A stretch of 64,000 nucleotides of DNA from Pseudomonas brenneri (GCF_007858285.1 NZ_VFIL01000008.1:186001-250000), one strand, 5' to 3'; shown: positions 1 to 8,416, numbered from the stretch's first letter. Translations and numbers: made by a program. Notes: generated by a model not told the origin, from the letters alone.

Positions 1-786
1 GGCTAGCAGCACAGTGTTGGCGGGCTGGTTCAACCAGCGCCGTAGCGCCGGGTCGGCATCGAGTTTTTGCTGCTGGCTCAACGGCGCTTCATCGCGGGCG
101 ATATGCAGGGCCTTGACCAGCAAACGTTGTTCCTTGAGCAGTAACTGGTAGCCCTGGGAGACCCAGATCGGCAGGCGCCAGGCTTCGGTCAAGCCCAGGC
201 ACAACTCCAGCAGGCGCACGCCAAACAATTCCTGCTCGACCTTGTGCGCCGATTGGCCCTTGTGGATCACCCGCAGTTCCCACTCTTCCAGGAGCTTGGG
301 GTAGGCAACGGCCATCGGCCACAACGGCGAGAGAAACAGCAGGCTGCCCCAGTGAATATCCTGCCACAGGCGCGCCAGCCGGCTGGCGAACAGGCCGCTG
401 GCTTGTTGCGAGGCATGCTGGCTGACCAGCTGCAGTTGGCGCAGGGCCACGGGGATTTCATTGAGCGGGACTGACGGCAGGCGGGCGAGCAGTTCTTCAG
501 TGCGCTTCAAACCCAGGCGGTTGATCGCCACTTCAAGGTTTTCTGCGGGCTCTGCCAGGCTGCCGTGGGCCTGGTTGTTGGCCTCGCGCATGACGCTCAG
601 GACCAGCGCCGGGCTGTCTTGCATCAGCTCTGCAATATCTCGCAACGAACGGCGACTGTCGCCGATGGCCTTGCACACGGCAACGTGGCTCGCTTGCGGG
701 ACGGGCAGGTGAACCTCGTCCAGACGCTTGATCCAGCCAGCCAGGGAGTTGGGTTTTGCAGTTGGGACTGTCGTTTCATTTGCCAT
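1..786 (-). CDS. HDOD domain protein (3' end outside window)
   Basis: An open frame on the minus strand starts at ATG 784-786 (MANETTVPTAKPNSL) and is still open at base 1, so 262 codons are visible and the C-terminus is missing. The N-terminal part reads like an HDOD module (helical segments around DSRRSLRDIAELMQDSPALV and a NRLGLKRTEELLARLP stretch). HDOD proteins are non-catalytic relatives of HD phosphohydrolases and often act in signalling or motility control. It is divergent from motA, with about 165 bp between them. Family assignment rests on pattern recognition only; its partner or ligand is unknown. Confidence 0.75.
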   Translation of the reverse strand, partial: MANETTVPTAKPNSLAGWIKRLDEVHLPVPQASHVAVCKAIGDSRRSLRDIAELMQDSPALVLSVMREANNQAHGSLAEPAENLEVAINRLGLKRTEELLARLPSVPLNEIPVALRQLQLVSQHASQQASGLFASRLARLWQDIHWGSLLFLSPLWPMAVAYPKLLEEWELRVIHKGQSAHKVEQELFGVRLLELCLGLTEAWRLPIWVSQGYQLLLKEQRLLVKALHIARDEAPLSQQQKLDADPALRRWLNQPANTVLLA

Positions 787-858
787 GATTGGGGCGCGAT
801 CATCACTTGCGGTCAACACGCCCGGAGTGGGCCGAACTGGCTTTTCGCCTTAACGGGC

Positions 859-885
859 TATAGTCTGGCGCAGATTTGCCGATAA
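859..885 (+). promoter_or_regulatory. FliA (sigma-28) promoter of motAB
   Basis: GCCGATAA at 878-885 is a perfect match to the FliA -10 element. TATAGTCT at 859-866 matches 6 of 8 bases of the -35 element TAAAGTTT, with the usual 11-base spacer. It lies about 68 bp upstream of motA, as expected for a late flagellar/motility operon. Confidence 0.75.
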
Positions 886-915
886 GTAGAAGAAGAGTTT
901 TTAGATCTTCCGAAT

Positions 916-960
916 ATGTCCATGAACCCGACGGCGCAAGTACTCATCCCCTATGGCTAA
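916..960 (+). CDS. Possible 14-codon upstream ORF overlapping motA start
   Basis: ATG 916-918 opens a frame reading MSMNPTAQVLIPYG and stopping at TAA 958-960, so it overlaps the motA ATG (953-955) by eight bases in another frame. motA itself has no clear Shine-Dalgarno sequence, so ribosomes ending this short frame could re-initiate at motA. No homology is known to me. It may equally be chance. Confidence 0.25.
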   Translation: MSMNPTAQVLIPYG

Positions 961-1804
961 AATTATCGGCATCATCGTCGTCATCGCAAGCGTGCTCGGC
1001 GGATATGTTCTGTCCCACGGTAAAATTGCTGCGCTGATCCAGCCCTTCGAAGTGCTGATCATCGGCGGTGCGGCGTTTGGCGCTTTCCTGCAGGCTAACC
1101 CAAGCTATATGACCATGCACGTGATCAAGAAATCGCTGGGCATGTTCGGCTCACGTTTCTCCCACACCTTTTATCTGGAGGTGTTGGGCCTGGTCTACGA
1201 GATCCTCAACAAGAGCCGCCGCGAAGGCATGATGGCCATCGAGGCTGATATCGAGGACGCTGCGGCGAGCCCGATCTTCGCCAAGTACCCGGCCGTGCTC
1301 AAGGACGACCGCATGACGGCGTACGTCTGTGACTACCTGCGCATCATGTCCTCCGGCAACATGGCCCCGCACGAGCTCGAAGGCTTGTTCGACATGGAGC
1401 TGTTCAGTCTCAAGGAAGAGCTCGAACACCCCTCCCACGCGGTGACCGGTATCGCCGACGGCATGCCTGGCTTCGGTATCGTCGCGGCGGTACTCGGCAT
1501 CGTAGTGACCATGGCATCCCTGGGCGAAGGCGACCAGGCTGCGATCGGCATGCACGTTGGTGCGGCGTTGGTGGGCACCTTCTTCGGTATTCTCGCCGCA
1601 TACGGTTTCTTTGGCCCGTTGGCCACCTCCCTGGCCCACGATGCCAAGGAAGAGTTGAACATCTACGAAGCGATCAAGGCGTCCCTGGTGGCCTCCGCCT
1701 CGGGCATGCCGCCATCCCTGGCGGTGGAGTTCGGGCGCAAGGTGCTGTATCCGAAGCACCGTCCAAGCTTTGCCGAGCTGGAACAAGCAGTTCGCGGTCG
1801 CTAA
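953..1804 (+). CDS. motA: Flagellar motor stator protein MotA
   Basis: 283 aa, the usual MotA length. Inner-membrane proton-channel subunit of the flagellar stator; with MotB it converts proton flow into torque on FliG. Hydrophobic helices are visible at about residues 3-20 and 34-50, and a long pair at about 170-225 (GMPGFGIVAAVLGIVVTMAS and the VGAALVGTFFGILAAYGFF stretch). A charged cytoplasmic loop lies between the pairs. The start has no good ribosome-binding site and is overlapped by a short upstream ORF. motB follows after 3 bp, so the two are one operon behind the FliA-type promoter. Confidence 0.97.
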   Translation: MAKIIGIIVVIASVLGGYVLSHGKIAALIQPFEVLIIGGAAFGAFLQANPSYMTMHVIKKSLGMFGSRFSHTFYLEVLGLVYEILNKSRREGMMAIEADIEDAAASPIFAKYPAVLKDDRMTAYVCDYLRIMSSGNMAPHELEGLFDMELFSLKEELEHPSHAVTGIADGMPGFGIVAAVLGIVVTMASLGEGDQAAIGMHVGAALVGTFFGILAAYGFFGPLATSLAHDAKEELNIYEAIKASLVASASGMPPSLAVEFGRKVLYPKHRPSFAELEQAVRGR

Positions 1805-1807
1805 GTC

Positions 1808-2830
1808 ATGGAAAACAACCAGCCAATCATCATCAAGCGCGTCAAGCGCTTCGCTGCCGGGCACCACGGCGGCGCCTGGAAAATTGCGTTCGCCGACTTT
1901 GCGACAGCGATGATGGCGTTCTTCCTGGTGCTGTGGCTGATGTCCACTGCAACCCCGGAACAGAAAATCGCCATTGCCGGCTACTTCAAGGACCCCATCG
2001 GATTCTCCGAGAGCGGCACGCCGTTTGTGATCGATCTGGGGGGCTCCCCAGAACTGGCCCCCGAACGCACCATCAACCCGGAGGTGCAGACCGAAGCGCC
2101 CCAGGAAAACATCCCGATCGAGCGCCAGACCGTCGAAAGCATGGCCGAGCAGGTCGAGCAGGAACGCCTGGAGTTGCTGCTGCAAGAGTTGCAGAACAAG
2201 GTGGATGAGAATCCGCAACTGCAAAAATTCAAGGACCAGATCCACTTCCAGATCACTCCGGATGGCCTGCGTATCCAGATCATGGATGCCGCCAACCGAC
2301 CGATGTTCGATTCGGGCAGCGCACGTCTGAAGCCCTACTTCGAAGACATCCTGCTGGCCATGGCTGACACCATCAAGGCGGTGCCGAACAAGATCAGCGT
2401 CAGCGGCCATACCGATGCCAAGCCTTATTCGGGGCAGGGCGACTTCGGTAACTGGGAGCTTTCCGCCAATCGTGCCAACGCTGCGCGCCGTGCCCTGGTG
2501 GCCGGCAGTTATCCGGATCCACAAGTAGCGCGCGTGGTGGGGTTTGCCTCGTCACAGCTGTTTGATGCCCAGGACCCGTTCAACCCGGTCAACCGGCGCA
2601 TTGATATTGTGGTGCTGACCAAGAAGGCCCAGCGTGCGATTGAAGGTGACCAGGTGCCAACGCCGCCAGTGCCGACCCAGGGCGAGGGTGCGCCGGGCGA
2701 AGTGCCGGTGGACCCGAACGCCTTGCCGCCAGAGCAGGAGCCATTGCCGGCCCATGAGTTGCGACAGAAGCTCAATCTGTTTGATGAGGGTGGGGTGAAG
2801 GAGCCTACGTTGCCTACGCCGGGCTCGTAA
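1808..2830 (+). CDS. motB: Flagellar motor stator protein MotB
   Basis: 340 aa. One N-terminal membrane helix (about residues 28-47) carries the conserved proton-binding Asp30 in AFADFATAMMAFFLVLW. A plug/linker region follows. An OmpA-like peptidoglycan-binding domain occupies about 160-275 (VSGHTDAKPYSG and NWELSANRANAARRAL are its signature blocks). The C-terminus is a low-complexity Pro/Glu tail. MotB anchors the MotA4B2 stator to the cell wall. It starts 3 bp after motA and is followed by a strong terminator. Confidence 0.97.
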   Translation: MENNQPIIIKRVKRFAAGHHGGAWKIAFADFATAMMAFFLVLWLMSTATPEQKIAIAGYFKDPIGFSESGTPFVIDLGGSPELAPERTINPEVQTEAPQENIPIERQTVESMAEQVEQERLELLLQELQNKVDENPQLQKFKDQIHFQITPDGLRIQIMDAANRPMFDSGSARLKPYFEDILLAMADTIKAVPNKISVSGHTDAKPYSGQGDFGNWELSANRANAARRALVAGSYPDPQVARVVGFASSQLFDAQDPFNPVNRRIDIVVLTKKAQRAIEGDQVPTPPVPTQGEGAPGEVPVDPNALPPEQEPLPAHELRQKLNLFDEGGVKEPTLPTPGS

Positions 2831-2855
2831 GCGGGTAATGACATATTGCCCCAAT

Positions 2856-2885
2856 GAAAACGCCCCGATCAATCGGGGCGTTTTC
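2856..2885. terminator. Bidirectional intrinsic terminator after motB
   Basis: AAAACGCCCCGAT ... ATCGGGGCGTTTT is a perfect hairpin with A and T tracts on both sides, so it can stop motAB on the plus strand and the convergent toxin gene on the minus strand. Confidence 0.9.
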
Positions 2886-2893
2886 ATTTCTGG

Positions 2894-3289
2894 TCAGAGC
2901 GGGAGGTAGGCTTTGACGCCACCGATCACACCTTGCATGTCATCGATATGCAGGCGCGGTACGAAGTACTCTCGCCCCTTTGACCGGGTTTTTCTGTGGA
3001 GTTTGTCGAGGCGCTCGAAGCTCACGGTATAAATCATGTCGCATTTCACCCAAAGCTCCTTGTAGCCATCTGATTGAAGCGGGTTGGTGCGTAGCAGGTG
3101 GTGCCAATCATGCTGGATCTCGGGGGCTGTTGAAGAGATCGGCACCACTGTGCAGAGTTTGCGATTGTGAGTGGAGGTAGGGGATATCACCACGACTTTA
3201 CGAATCTTCAGCATTTCGGGGGCGACAAAGCCACGTGTGAAATCGCAGAGAAGAACGTCGCCTTGTTTGGGGTGATAGTAGAGAGTCAA
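2894..3289 (-). CDS. PemK/MazF-family (YifN-like) toxin-like protein, TTG start
   Basis: 131 aa if translation starts at TTG 3287-3289, which has AGGA seven bases upstream. An in-frame ATG further up (3340) would place a transcription terminator inside the gene, so I reject it. The sequence KQGDVLLCDFTRGFVAPEM, the VVVISPTS strand and the CTVVPISSTAPE block fit the PemK/MazF ribonuclease fold (GD..L start, P.SS motif). These enzymes cleave mRNA and are normally paired with an antitoxin. No antitoxin ORF is adjacent, so it is an orphan or a housekeeping member. Activity is inferred. Confidence 0.75.
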   Translation of the reverse strand: MTLYYHPKQGDVLLCDFTRGFVAPEMLKIRKVVVISPTSTHNRKLCTVVPISSTAPEIQHDWHHLLRTNPLQSDGYKELWVKCDMIYTVSFERLDKLHRKTRSKGREYFVPRLHIDDMQGVIGGVKAYLPL

Positions 3290-3300
3290 TCGAATGTCCT

Positions 3301-3330
3301 GCAAAAAGCAAAGCCGCCCGAAGGCGGCTT
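3301..3330 (-). terminator. Intrinsic terminator upstream of the PemK-like gene
   Basis: On the minus strand AAGCCGCC-TTCG-GGCGGCTT is a perfect 8-bp stem with a TTCG loop, followed by TGCTTTTTG. It lies just before the TTG start of the toxin-like gene, so it would end a transcript coming from about 3350-3500 or attenuate the toxin mRNA. Confidence 0.7.
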
Positions 3331-3572
3331 CATTCGACACGCAGTGGAGCTTGCTTCGCCCCTTCTGCGCCGCTGGATCAACTTCGCAAAGGATCCAGAC
3401 TCCTGCCGGCTTGTGCCGGTGACGGAGCGATTATGGGCATCAGGAATTTCGAATTCAAGCGGGCTTGCATGACGAGCCACCCAGTTGCTCTGAAGTCTTG
3501 ATGCCAACCCTCATTAAATCAATGGAGTAGCGGGTCTTAGGGCGCAATTTATATGTATCAAGGCATGGCTGT
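3331..3572. other. Structured intergenic stretch between PemK-like gene and rsgA
   Basis: No convincing ORF. Two potential hairpins are visible: CTGGATC ... GATCCAG (3372-3397) and a CCGGC/GCCGG hairpin near 3405-3425. Together with the minus-strand terminator at 3301-3330 they suggest a small minus-strand RNA or a long structured leader. I recognise no RNA family. Confidence 0.35.
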
Positions 3573-4604
3573 TCAGTAGCTGCTCTCCGGCAAGCTGGCG
3601 ATGATCGAGCGATAGCTGTTCATCCGCTGCTGCTGCACGCGTCCGTCTTCCAGTGCCTTGAGCAAGGCGCAGCCCGGCTCGCGGTCGTGCTTGCAGTCAC
3701 GAAAGCGGCAGGTGCCGATCAAGTCGTTGAATTCGATGAAGCCGGCTTCCACGTCGCTGCGGCTGACGTGACCCAGGCCGAACTCACGGATGCCTGGTGA
3801 GTCGATCAACTCGCCGCCCCCCGGGAAGTGAAACAGGCGGGCGGTGGTGGTGGTGTGCGTGCCCTGGCCGGACAGTTCCGACAGCGGGCCGACGCGGGTT
3901 TCGACTTCCGGCAGCAGGCTGTTGACCAGCGACGACTTGCCCACGCCCGACTGGCCGACGAACACGCTGATGCGCCCGTCCAACTGCTGTTGCAGTTGTT
4001 CCATACCATTGCCATGGTGCGCCGAGACTTCCAGCACCGGGTAACCCAACTGCCGATAAACCGCGAGCAATGCATTGAGCGCTGGCGCGTTCTGTTCGTC
4101 GATCAGGTCGAATTTATTCAATAGCAACAGCGGGCGGATGCCGGCGTGTTCGGCCGCCACCAGATAGCGGTCGATCAGGTTGGCGTGCGGCTCGGGCAGC
4201 GGGGCGAAGACGATGACAATCATGTCGACGTTGGCCGCTACCGGCTTGAGTTGGCCGCGGCTGTCCGGGCGACGCAGTTCGGTGGTGCGCGGCAGCTGCG
4301 CGACGATCACCCCGATGCCCTGGTTGCCGGCACGCCAGACGACTTTATCGCCGGTTACCAGTGCCGGCAGGTTGGCGCGCAAGTGGCAGCGGAAAACCTG
4401 GCCCGCCAGTTCGCCTTCCAGCGCCTCGACTTCGACCTGCACGCCAAAGTGCGCGATCACCAGGCCCGTTTGCTCGGGGCCCAGGTCGCCACCCTCCAGC
4501 GCTTCCACGGCAGAGGATTCACGTTTGGCGGCGCGGGCAGCGCGTTCACCCTGGATCTTTTCGATGCGCCAGTTTTGGCGACGGTTGAGCTGGCGTTTGG
4601 CCAT
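3573..4604 (-). CDS. rsgA: Small ribosomal subunit biogenesis GTPase RsgA
   Basis: 343 aa, normal for RsgA (YjeQ). It is a late assembly factor of the 30S subunit whose GTP hydrolysis is stimulated by the ribosome. An N-terminal OB-fold is followed by a circularly permuted GTPase: the G4 motif NKFDLID (about residue 162) comes before the P-loop GQSGVGKSSLVN (about 213), with DSPGIREFGL after it. The C-terminal zinc motif C-x5-C-x-H-x5-C is visible as CRFRDCKHDREPGC (about 300). ATG 4602-4604 (MAKRQLNRRQNWRIEKIQ) has GGAA upstream; the longer open frame beyond it is only antisense to orn. Divergent from orn. Confidence 0.97.
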   Translation of the reverse strand: MAKRQLNRRQNWRIEKIQGERAARAAKRESSAVEALEGGDLGPEQTGLVIAHFGVQVEVEALEGELAGQVFRCHLRANLPALVTGDKVVWRAGNQGIGVIVAQLPRTTELRRPDSRGQLKPVAANVDMIVIVFAPLPEPHANLIDRYLVAAEHAGIRPLLLLNKFDLIDEQNAPALNALLAVYRQLGYPVLEVSAHHGNGMEQLQQQLDGRISVFVGQSGVGKSSLVNSLLPEVETRVGPLSELSGQGTHTTTTARLFHFPGGGELIDSPGIREFGLGHVSRSDVEAGFIEFNDLIGTCRFRDCKHDREPGCALLKALEDGRVQQQRMNSYRSIIASLPESSY

Positions 4605-4712
4605 TGGTGTTCCGTGTCGATAATGCAAAAGGTTGGGTAAAACGGTCGCGAGTCTAGCACGCCGCCGCCTGCTAAACTGCGCAGCTACGCCAAGGTGCCA
4701 AGGAACCACGAC

Positions 4713-5255
4713 ATGCAAAACCCACAGAACCTGATTTGGATCGATCTGGAAATGACCGGTCTGAACCCTGACACCGACGTCATCATCGAGATGGCGACCA
4801 TCGTCACCGACAGCAACCTCAACACCTTGGCCGAAGGTCCGGTGATCGCCATCCACCATAGCGATGCGGTCCTGGCCACCATGGACGAGTGGAACACCCG
4901 CACCCACGGCAACTCGGGCCTGACCCAGCGCGTGCGCGATAGCCGTATCAGCATGGCCGAGGCTGAAGCCCAGACCATTGCCTTCCTGGAAAAGTGGGTG
5001 CCCAAGGGCAAGTCGCCGATCTGTGGCAACAGCATCTGCCAGGACCGGCGCTTCCTTTATACCCATATGAAGGGGTTGGAGAGCTATTTCCACTATCGCA
5101 ACCTGGACGTATCGACCTTGAAAGAACTGGCCGCGCGCTGGGCACCGGAGGTCAAGGACAGCTTCCACAAGGGCAGCACCCACCTGGCCCTGGACGATAT
5201 TCGTGAGTCGATTGCCGAGTTGCAGCATTACCGCAAGCATTTCATCAAGGCTTGA
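4713..5255 (+). CDS. orn: Oligoribonuclease
   Basis: 180 aa, the standard length. A 3'-5' exoribonuclease of the DEDDh family that degrades 2-5 nt RNAs; in Pseudomonas it is the essential pGpG-clearing enzyme of c-di-GMP turnover. Catalytic blocks are visible: WIDLEMTGL near the start, the SICQDRRFL segment, and HLALDDIRESI near the C-terminus. Start ATG 4713 is preferred over the upstream in-frame ATG at 4695 because AAGGAACC precedes it at proper spacing and the protein then begins MQNPQNLIWIDLEMTG as in the family. Confidence 0.97.
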   Translation: MQNPQNLIWIDLEMTGLNPDTDVIIEMATIVTDSNLNTLAEGPVIAIHHSDAVLATMDEWNTRTHGNSGLTQRVRDSRISMAEAEAQTIAFLEKWVPKGKSPICGNSICQDRRFLYTHMKGLESYFHYRNLDVSTLKELAARWAPEVKDSFHKGSTHLALDDIRESIAELQHYRKHFIKA

Positions 5256-5362
5256 TTCTATGGTGTTCGCGATTGGGTGCGACTGGGTCTTTCGCCGCGC
5301 GCCCCCTTTTGGTGCCTGCGCCAAATGATTAGACTGCGCGCCTCATTGCAAGGATCGCCATC

Positions 5363-5974
5363 ATGCTGTTGATGCTCTACCTCATTGCCATCACCGCTGA
5401 AGCCATGACCGGTGCCTTGTCGGCCGGCCGTCGTGGCATGGACTGGTTTGGCGTGGTGCTGATCGCGTGCGTCACGGCCCTTGGCGGCGGCTCGGTGCGT
5501 GATGTGCTGCTCGGCCACTACCCGCTGACCTGGGTCAAACACCCGGAATACCTGGTGCTGACCTCGGTTGCAGCGTTGGTCACGATCTTTATCGCCCCAC
5601 TGATGCGCCATCTGCGCTCGTTGTTCCTGGCGCTGGACGCCGTGGGTTTGGTGGCGTTTACCCTGATCGGCTGTATGACGGCCCTGGAAATGGGGCACGG
5701 CATGCTGGTGGCTTCGGTCAGTGGGGTGATTACCGGTGTGTTTGGTGGAATCCTGCGGGATATCTTCTGTAACGATATCCCGCTGATCTTCCGTCGCGAG
5801 TTATATGCCAGCGTGTCGTTCCTGGCCGCCTGGTGCTACATGCTGTGCATCTACCTGGAACTGCCCAGTGAGCAAGCGATCCTGCTCACCCTGTTCAGCG
5901 GTTTTCTATTGCGCCTGCTGGCGATCCGCTTTCACTGGGAAATGCCCAAGTTCGTCTACAACGACGAACACTGA
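5363..5974 (+). CDS. Trimeric intracellular cation channel family (YadS/TRIC-like) protein
   Basis: 203 aa, about seven hydrophobic helices. The two repeated glycine-rich halves of the UPF0126/TRIC fold are visible: TALGGGSVRDVLLG in the first half and VITGVFGGILRDIF in the second. Prokaryotic TRIC proteins are potassium-permeable channels of the inner membrane; the physiological role here is not shown. The 3' end overlaps the convergent queG by 19 bp. Confidence 0.9.
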   Translation: MLLMLYLIAITAEAMTGALSAGRRGMDWFGVVLIACVTALGGGSVRDVLLGHYPLTWVKHPEYLVLTSVAALVTIFIAPLMRHLRSLFLALDAVGLVAFTLIGCMTALEMGHGMLVASVSGVITGVFGGILRDIFCNDIPLIFRRELYASVSFLAAWCYMLCIYLELPSEQAILLTLFSGFLLRLLAIRFHWEMPKFVYNDEH

Positions 5975-7035
5975 CGCGTTGCGTGCTGGTTCAGCGCCCA
6001 CTCCACATGTTCGCGAACCAGCTCCGAAGGGTAATCCCGACGGGCCTTCAAGGCTTCCAGCACTGGAATACTGGAGGGCGCATTGCCCAGGCCCACCGCC
6101 AGGTTGCGCAGCCAGCGCTCATAACCGGCACGGCGCAGCGGTGAACCTTCGGTGCTGCTGAGGAATTTATCCTCATCCCACATGAATAACGCGGCCAGTT
6201 CGGCGTTATCCAGGTTGTGGCGCGGCTTGAAATCGCTTTCTCCTGAAGGCCGCGCGAAACGATTCCACGGGCAAACGATCTGACAGTCATCGCAGCCAAA
6301 CACGCGGTTGCCAATCAACGGCCGCAGGTCTTCGGGGATCGCGCTCTTGAGTTCAATGGTCAGGTAGGAAATACAGCGCCGGGCGTCCAGCACATAAGGC
6401 CCGACGAACGCATTGGTCGGGCAGATATCCAGGCAGGCGGTGCAGCGTCCGCAGTGTTCGGTGGTGTGGGGCGGGTCGACGGGCAGTGGCAGGTCGACAA
6501 ACAGCTCGCTGAGGAAAAAGTAGCTGCCGGCCTTGCGGTTGAGGACCAGGGTGTTTTTGCCGATCCAGCCCAGGCCTGCCTGTTCAGCGATGGCCTTTTC
6601 CAACACCGGGGCGCTGTCGACAAAGGCGCGAAAGCCAAACGGGCCAATCTGCGCCTGGATGCGGTCGGCCAGTTGCTGCACGCGCTTGCGGATCAGCTTG
6701 TGGTAGTCGCGGCCAAGAGCGTAGCGGGAGATGTAGGCTTTTTCGGGTTGGGCCAGCAATTGCGCCATTTGCGTGTCGCCGGGCAGGTAATCCATGCGCA
6801 GCGAGACCACGCGCAAGGTGCCGGGTACCAGTTCGTCGGGGTGCGAGCGCTTGCTGCCGTGGGCGCCCATGTAGTCCATTTCGCCGTGATAGCCCGCGTC
6901 GAGCCAGCGTTGCAGGTGCTGCTCATGCTCGGCCAGGTCCAGGCCGCTGATGCCGACTTGTTGGAAGCCCAGCTCGCGGCCCCAGTCTTTGATCGATTGG
7001 GCGAGGGCGGGCAGATCGGTGGTAATAGCAGGCAT
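5956..7035 (-). CDS. queG: Epoxyqueuosine reductase QueG
   Basis: 359 aa. Catalyses the cobalamin-dependent last step of queuosine tRNA modification, epoxyqueuosine to queuosine. Two ferredoxin-like [4Fe-4S] motifs are visible: CGRCTACLDICP (about residue 193) and CDDCQIVCPW (about 245). The active-site region GFRAFVDSAPVLEKAIAEQAG precedes them. A C-terminal HEAT-like tail follows. ATG 7033-7035 (MPAITTDLPALAQSIKDWG) is chosen as the family-like start; an upstream extension of the frame would run into nnrD. Confidence 0.95.
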   Translation of the reverse strand: MPAITTDLPALAQSIKDWGRELGFQQVGISGLDLAEHEQHLQRWLDAGYHGEMDYMGAHGSKRSHPDELVPGTLRVVSLRMDYLPGDTQMAQLLAQPEKAYISRYALGRDYHKLIRKRVQQLADRIQAQIGPFGFRAFVDSAPVLEKAIAEQAGLGWIGKNTLVLNRKAGSYFFLSELFVDLPLPVDPPHTTEHCGRCTACLDICPTNAFVGPYVLDARRCISYLTIELKSAIPEDLRPLIGNRVFGCDDCQIVCPWNRFARPSGESDFKPRHNLDNAELAALFMWDEDKFLSSTEGSPLRRAGYERWLRNLAVGLGNAPSSIPVLEALKARRDYPSELVREHVEWALNQHATRQCSSL

Positions 7036-7098
7036 GAGACGAGAGAAACCGCAGGTTAGATGCGTATAATTCTGCCAGACATCGGAGCTTGAAGACGT

Positions 7099-7959
7099 AT
7101 GCCGCAGACAAAACACGAAATAACCGACGTTCAGCCCCTGTTGCCTGGCCATTTGCCGCAACTGGCTGGCCGTTCCCCGGACGCCCACAAGGGCCAGTTC
7201 GGCCATGTCCTGGTGATTGGTGGCGACCAGGGTTTTGGCGGCGCGGCCCTGCTTGCTGCCGAAAGCGCGCAGCGCAGCGGTGCTGGCCTGGTGTCCCTGG
7301 CGACCCGCAGTGAACATATTCCAGCGGCCTTGGCCCGCTTGCCGGAAGTCATGGCGCGTGGCGTGCACTCAGCCAATCAGTTGATGGGCTTGCTGGAAAA
7401 AGTCTCGGTGATCGTTATCGGCCCTGGGCTGGGGGACATGGCCTGGGGCAAAAGCCTGCTGTCGGTGGCCGCCAACGCCCGGCAACCTCAGGTCTGGGAT
7501 GCTGATGCACTGAACCTGCTGGCTGCAGGCCATGTAGACCTGCCAGCCGATTGCGTGATCACTCCCCATCCGGGCGAGGCGGCGCGGTTGATGGGCATCT
7601 CGACAGCCGAGGTTCAGGCCGACCGGCTTAAGGTGGCGCGCGCGCTGAGCCAGAAATTCAATGCGGTCACCGTGCTCAAGGGCGCGGGCAGCCTGATCGC
7701 CAGCCCGGATGGGCGGGTATCGCGTTGTGATCAGGGGCATCCGGCAATGGCCTCGGCGGGTCTGGGCGATGTGCTTGCCGGCCTGATCGGCGCGTTGCTG
7801 GCCCAGGGCATGTCGGCGTTCGAAGCAGCCAGCCTGGCGGTGTGGCTGCACGCCACGGCGGGTGATCGCCAGGGCAGCTTTGGTCGTGGCCTGGCGGCCA
7901 GCGACCTGATTCCGGTCATTCGTCAGTTGTTGGAGGAGCAGTCACCGTGTCTGAAGTAA
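7099..7959 (+). CDS. nnrD: ADP-dependent NAD(P)H-hydrate dehydratase
   Basis: 286 aa. Repairs the S form of hydrated NAD(P)H using ADP. The ribokinase-like dehydratase domain is complete: GHVLVIGGDQGFGGAALLA near the N-terminus, IGPGLG, a WDADALNLL segment, TPHPGEAARLMG, and AMASAGLGDVLAGLIGALLA with the GxGD-type motif. The N-terminal NnrE epimerase domain found in the fused E. coli enzyme is absent, so epimerase must be encoded elsewhere or be missing. The gene overlaps tsaE by 13 bp, starting the nnrD-tsaE-amidase-mutL-miaA-hfq run. Confidence 0.93.
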   Translation: MPQTKHEITDVQPLLPGHLPQLAGRSPDAHKGQFGHVLVIGGDQGFGGAALLAAESAQRSGAGLVSLATRSEHIPAALARLPEVMARGVHSANQLMGLLEKVSVIVIGPGLGDMAWGKSLLSVAANARQPQVWDADALNLLAAGHVDLPADCVITPHPGEAARLMGISTAEVQADRLKVARALSQKFNAVTVLKGAGSLIASPDGRVSRCDQGHPAMASAGLGDVLAGLIGALLAQGMSAFEAASLAVWLHATAGDRQGSFGRGLAASDLIPVIRQLLEEQSPCLK

Positions 7960-8414
7960 CACTGTTTATGGCGGATGAAGAGGCCATGGTGGCTTTTGGC
8001 AAACGTATTGCCGAGGTGACTGGCGGCACGGGCCTGATCTTTTTGCACGGCGACCTGGGGGCCGGTAAAACCACGCTGTCGCGCGGCATTATTCGTGGGC
8101 TCGGCCATACCGGCGCAGTGAAAAGTCCGACGTTTACGTTGGTAGAACCTTACGAGATCGGTGACGTGCGGGCGTTCCATTTTGACCTGTATCGCCTGGT
8201 GGATCCGGAGGAACTGGAGTACATGGGCATCCGCGATTATTTCGATGGCGACGCTTTATGCCTGATCGAGTGGCCGGACAAGGGCACAGGCTTTTTGCCA
8301 AAGCCCGACCTGACCATTACCATTACCCCGCATAACCATGGACGTCAGTTGAAATTGTTGTCCCAGAGCGCGCGCAGTGAGTCCTGGTGCGCCGCTTTGG
8401 CTTTGGAATTCTAA
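7947..8414 (+). CDS. tsaE: tRNA t6A threonylcarbamoyladenosine biosynthesis ATPase TsaE
   Basis: 155 aa. Works with TsaB and TsaD in forming t6A37 in ANN-decoding tRNAs. The P-loop GDLGAGKTTLSRGI is at about residues 32-45, followed by VKSPTFTLVEPYE (switch) and HFDLYRL, LIEWPDKG. Start overlaps nnrD, which indicates translational coupling. Confidence 0.95.
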   Translation: MSEVTLFMADEEAMVAFGKRIAEVTGGTGLIFLHGDLGAGKTTLSRGIIRGLGHTGAVKSPTFTLVEPYEIGDVRAFHFDLYRLVDPEELEYMGIRDYFDGDALCLIEWPDKGTGFLPKPDLTITITPHNHGRQLKLLSQSARSESWCAALALEF

Positions 8415-8416
8415 TA

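Noticed and set aside
3573..5324. A 583-codon minus-strand frame covering rsgA and beyond
   Set aside because: The part above 4604 is antisense to orn. RsgA begins at MAKRQLNRRQNW with its own ribosome-binding site and normal length.
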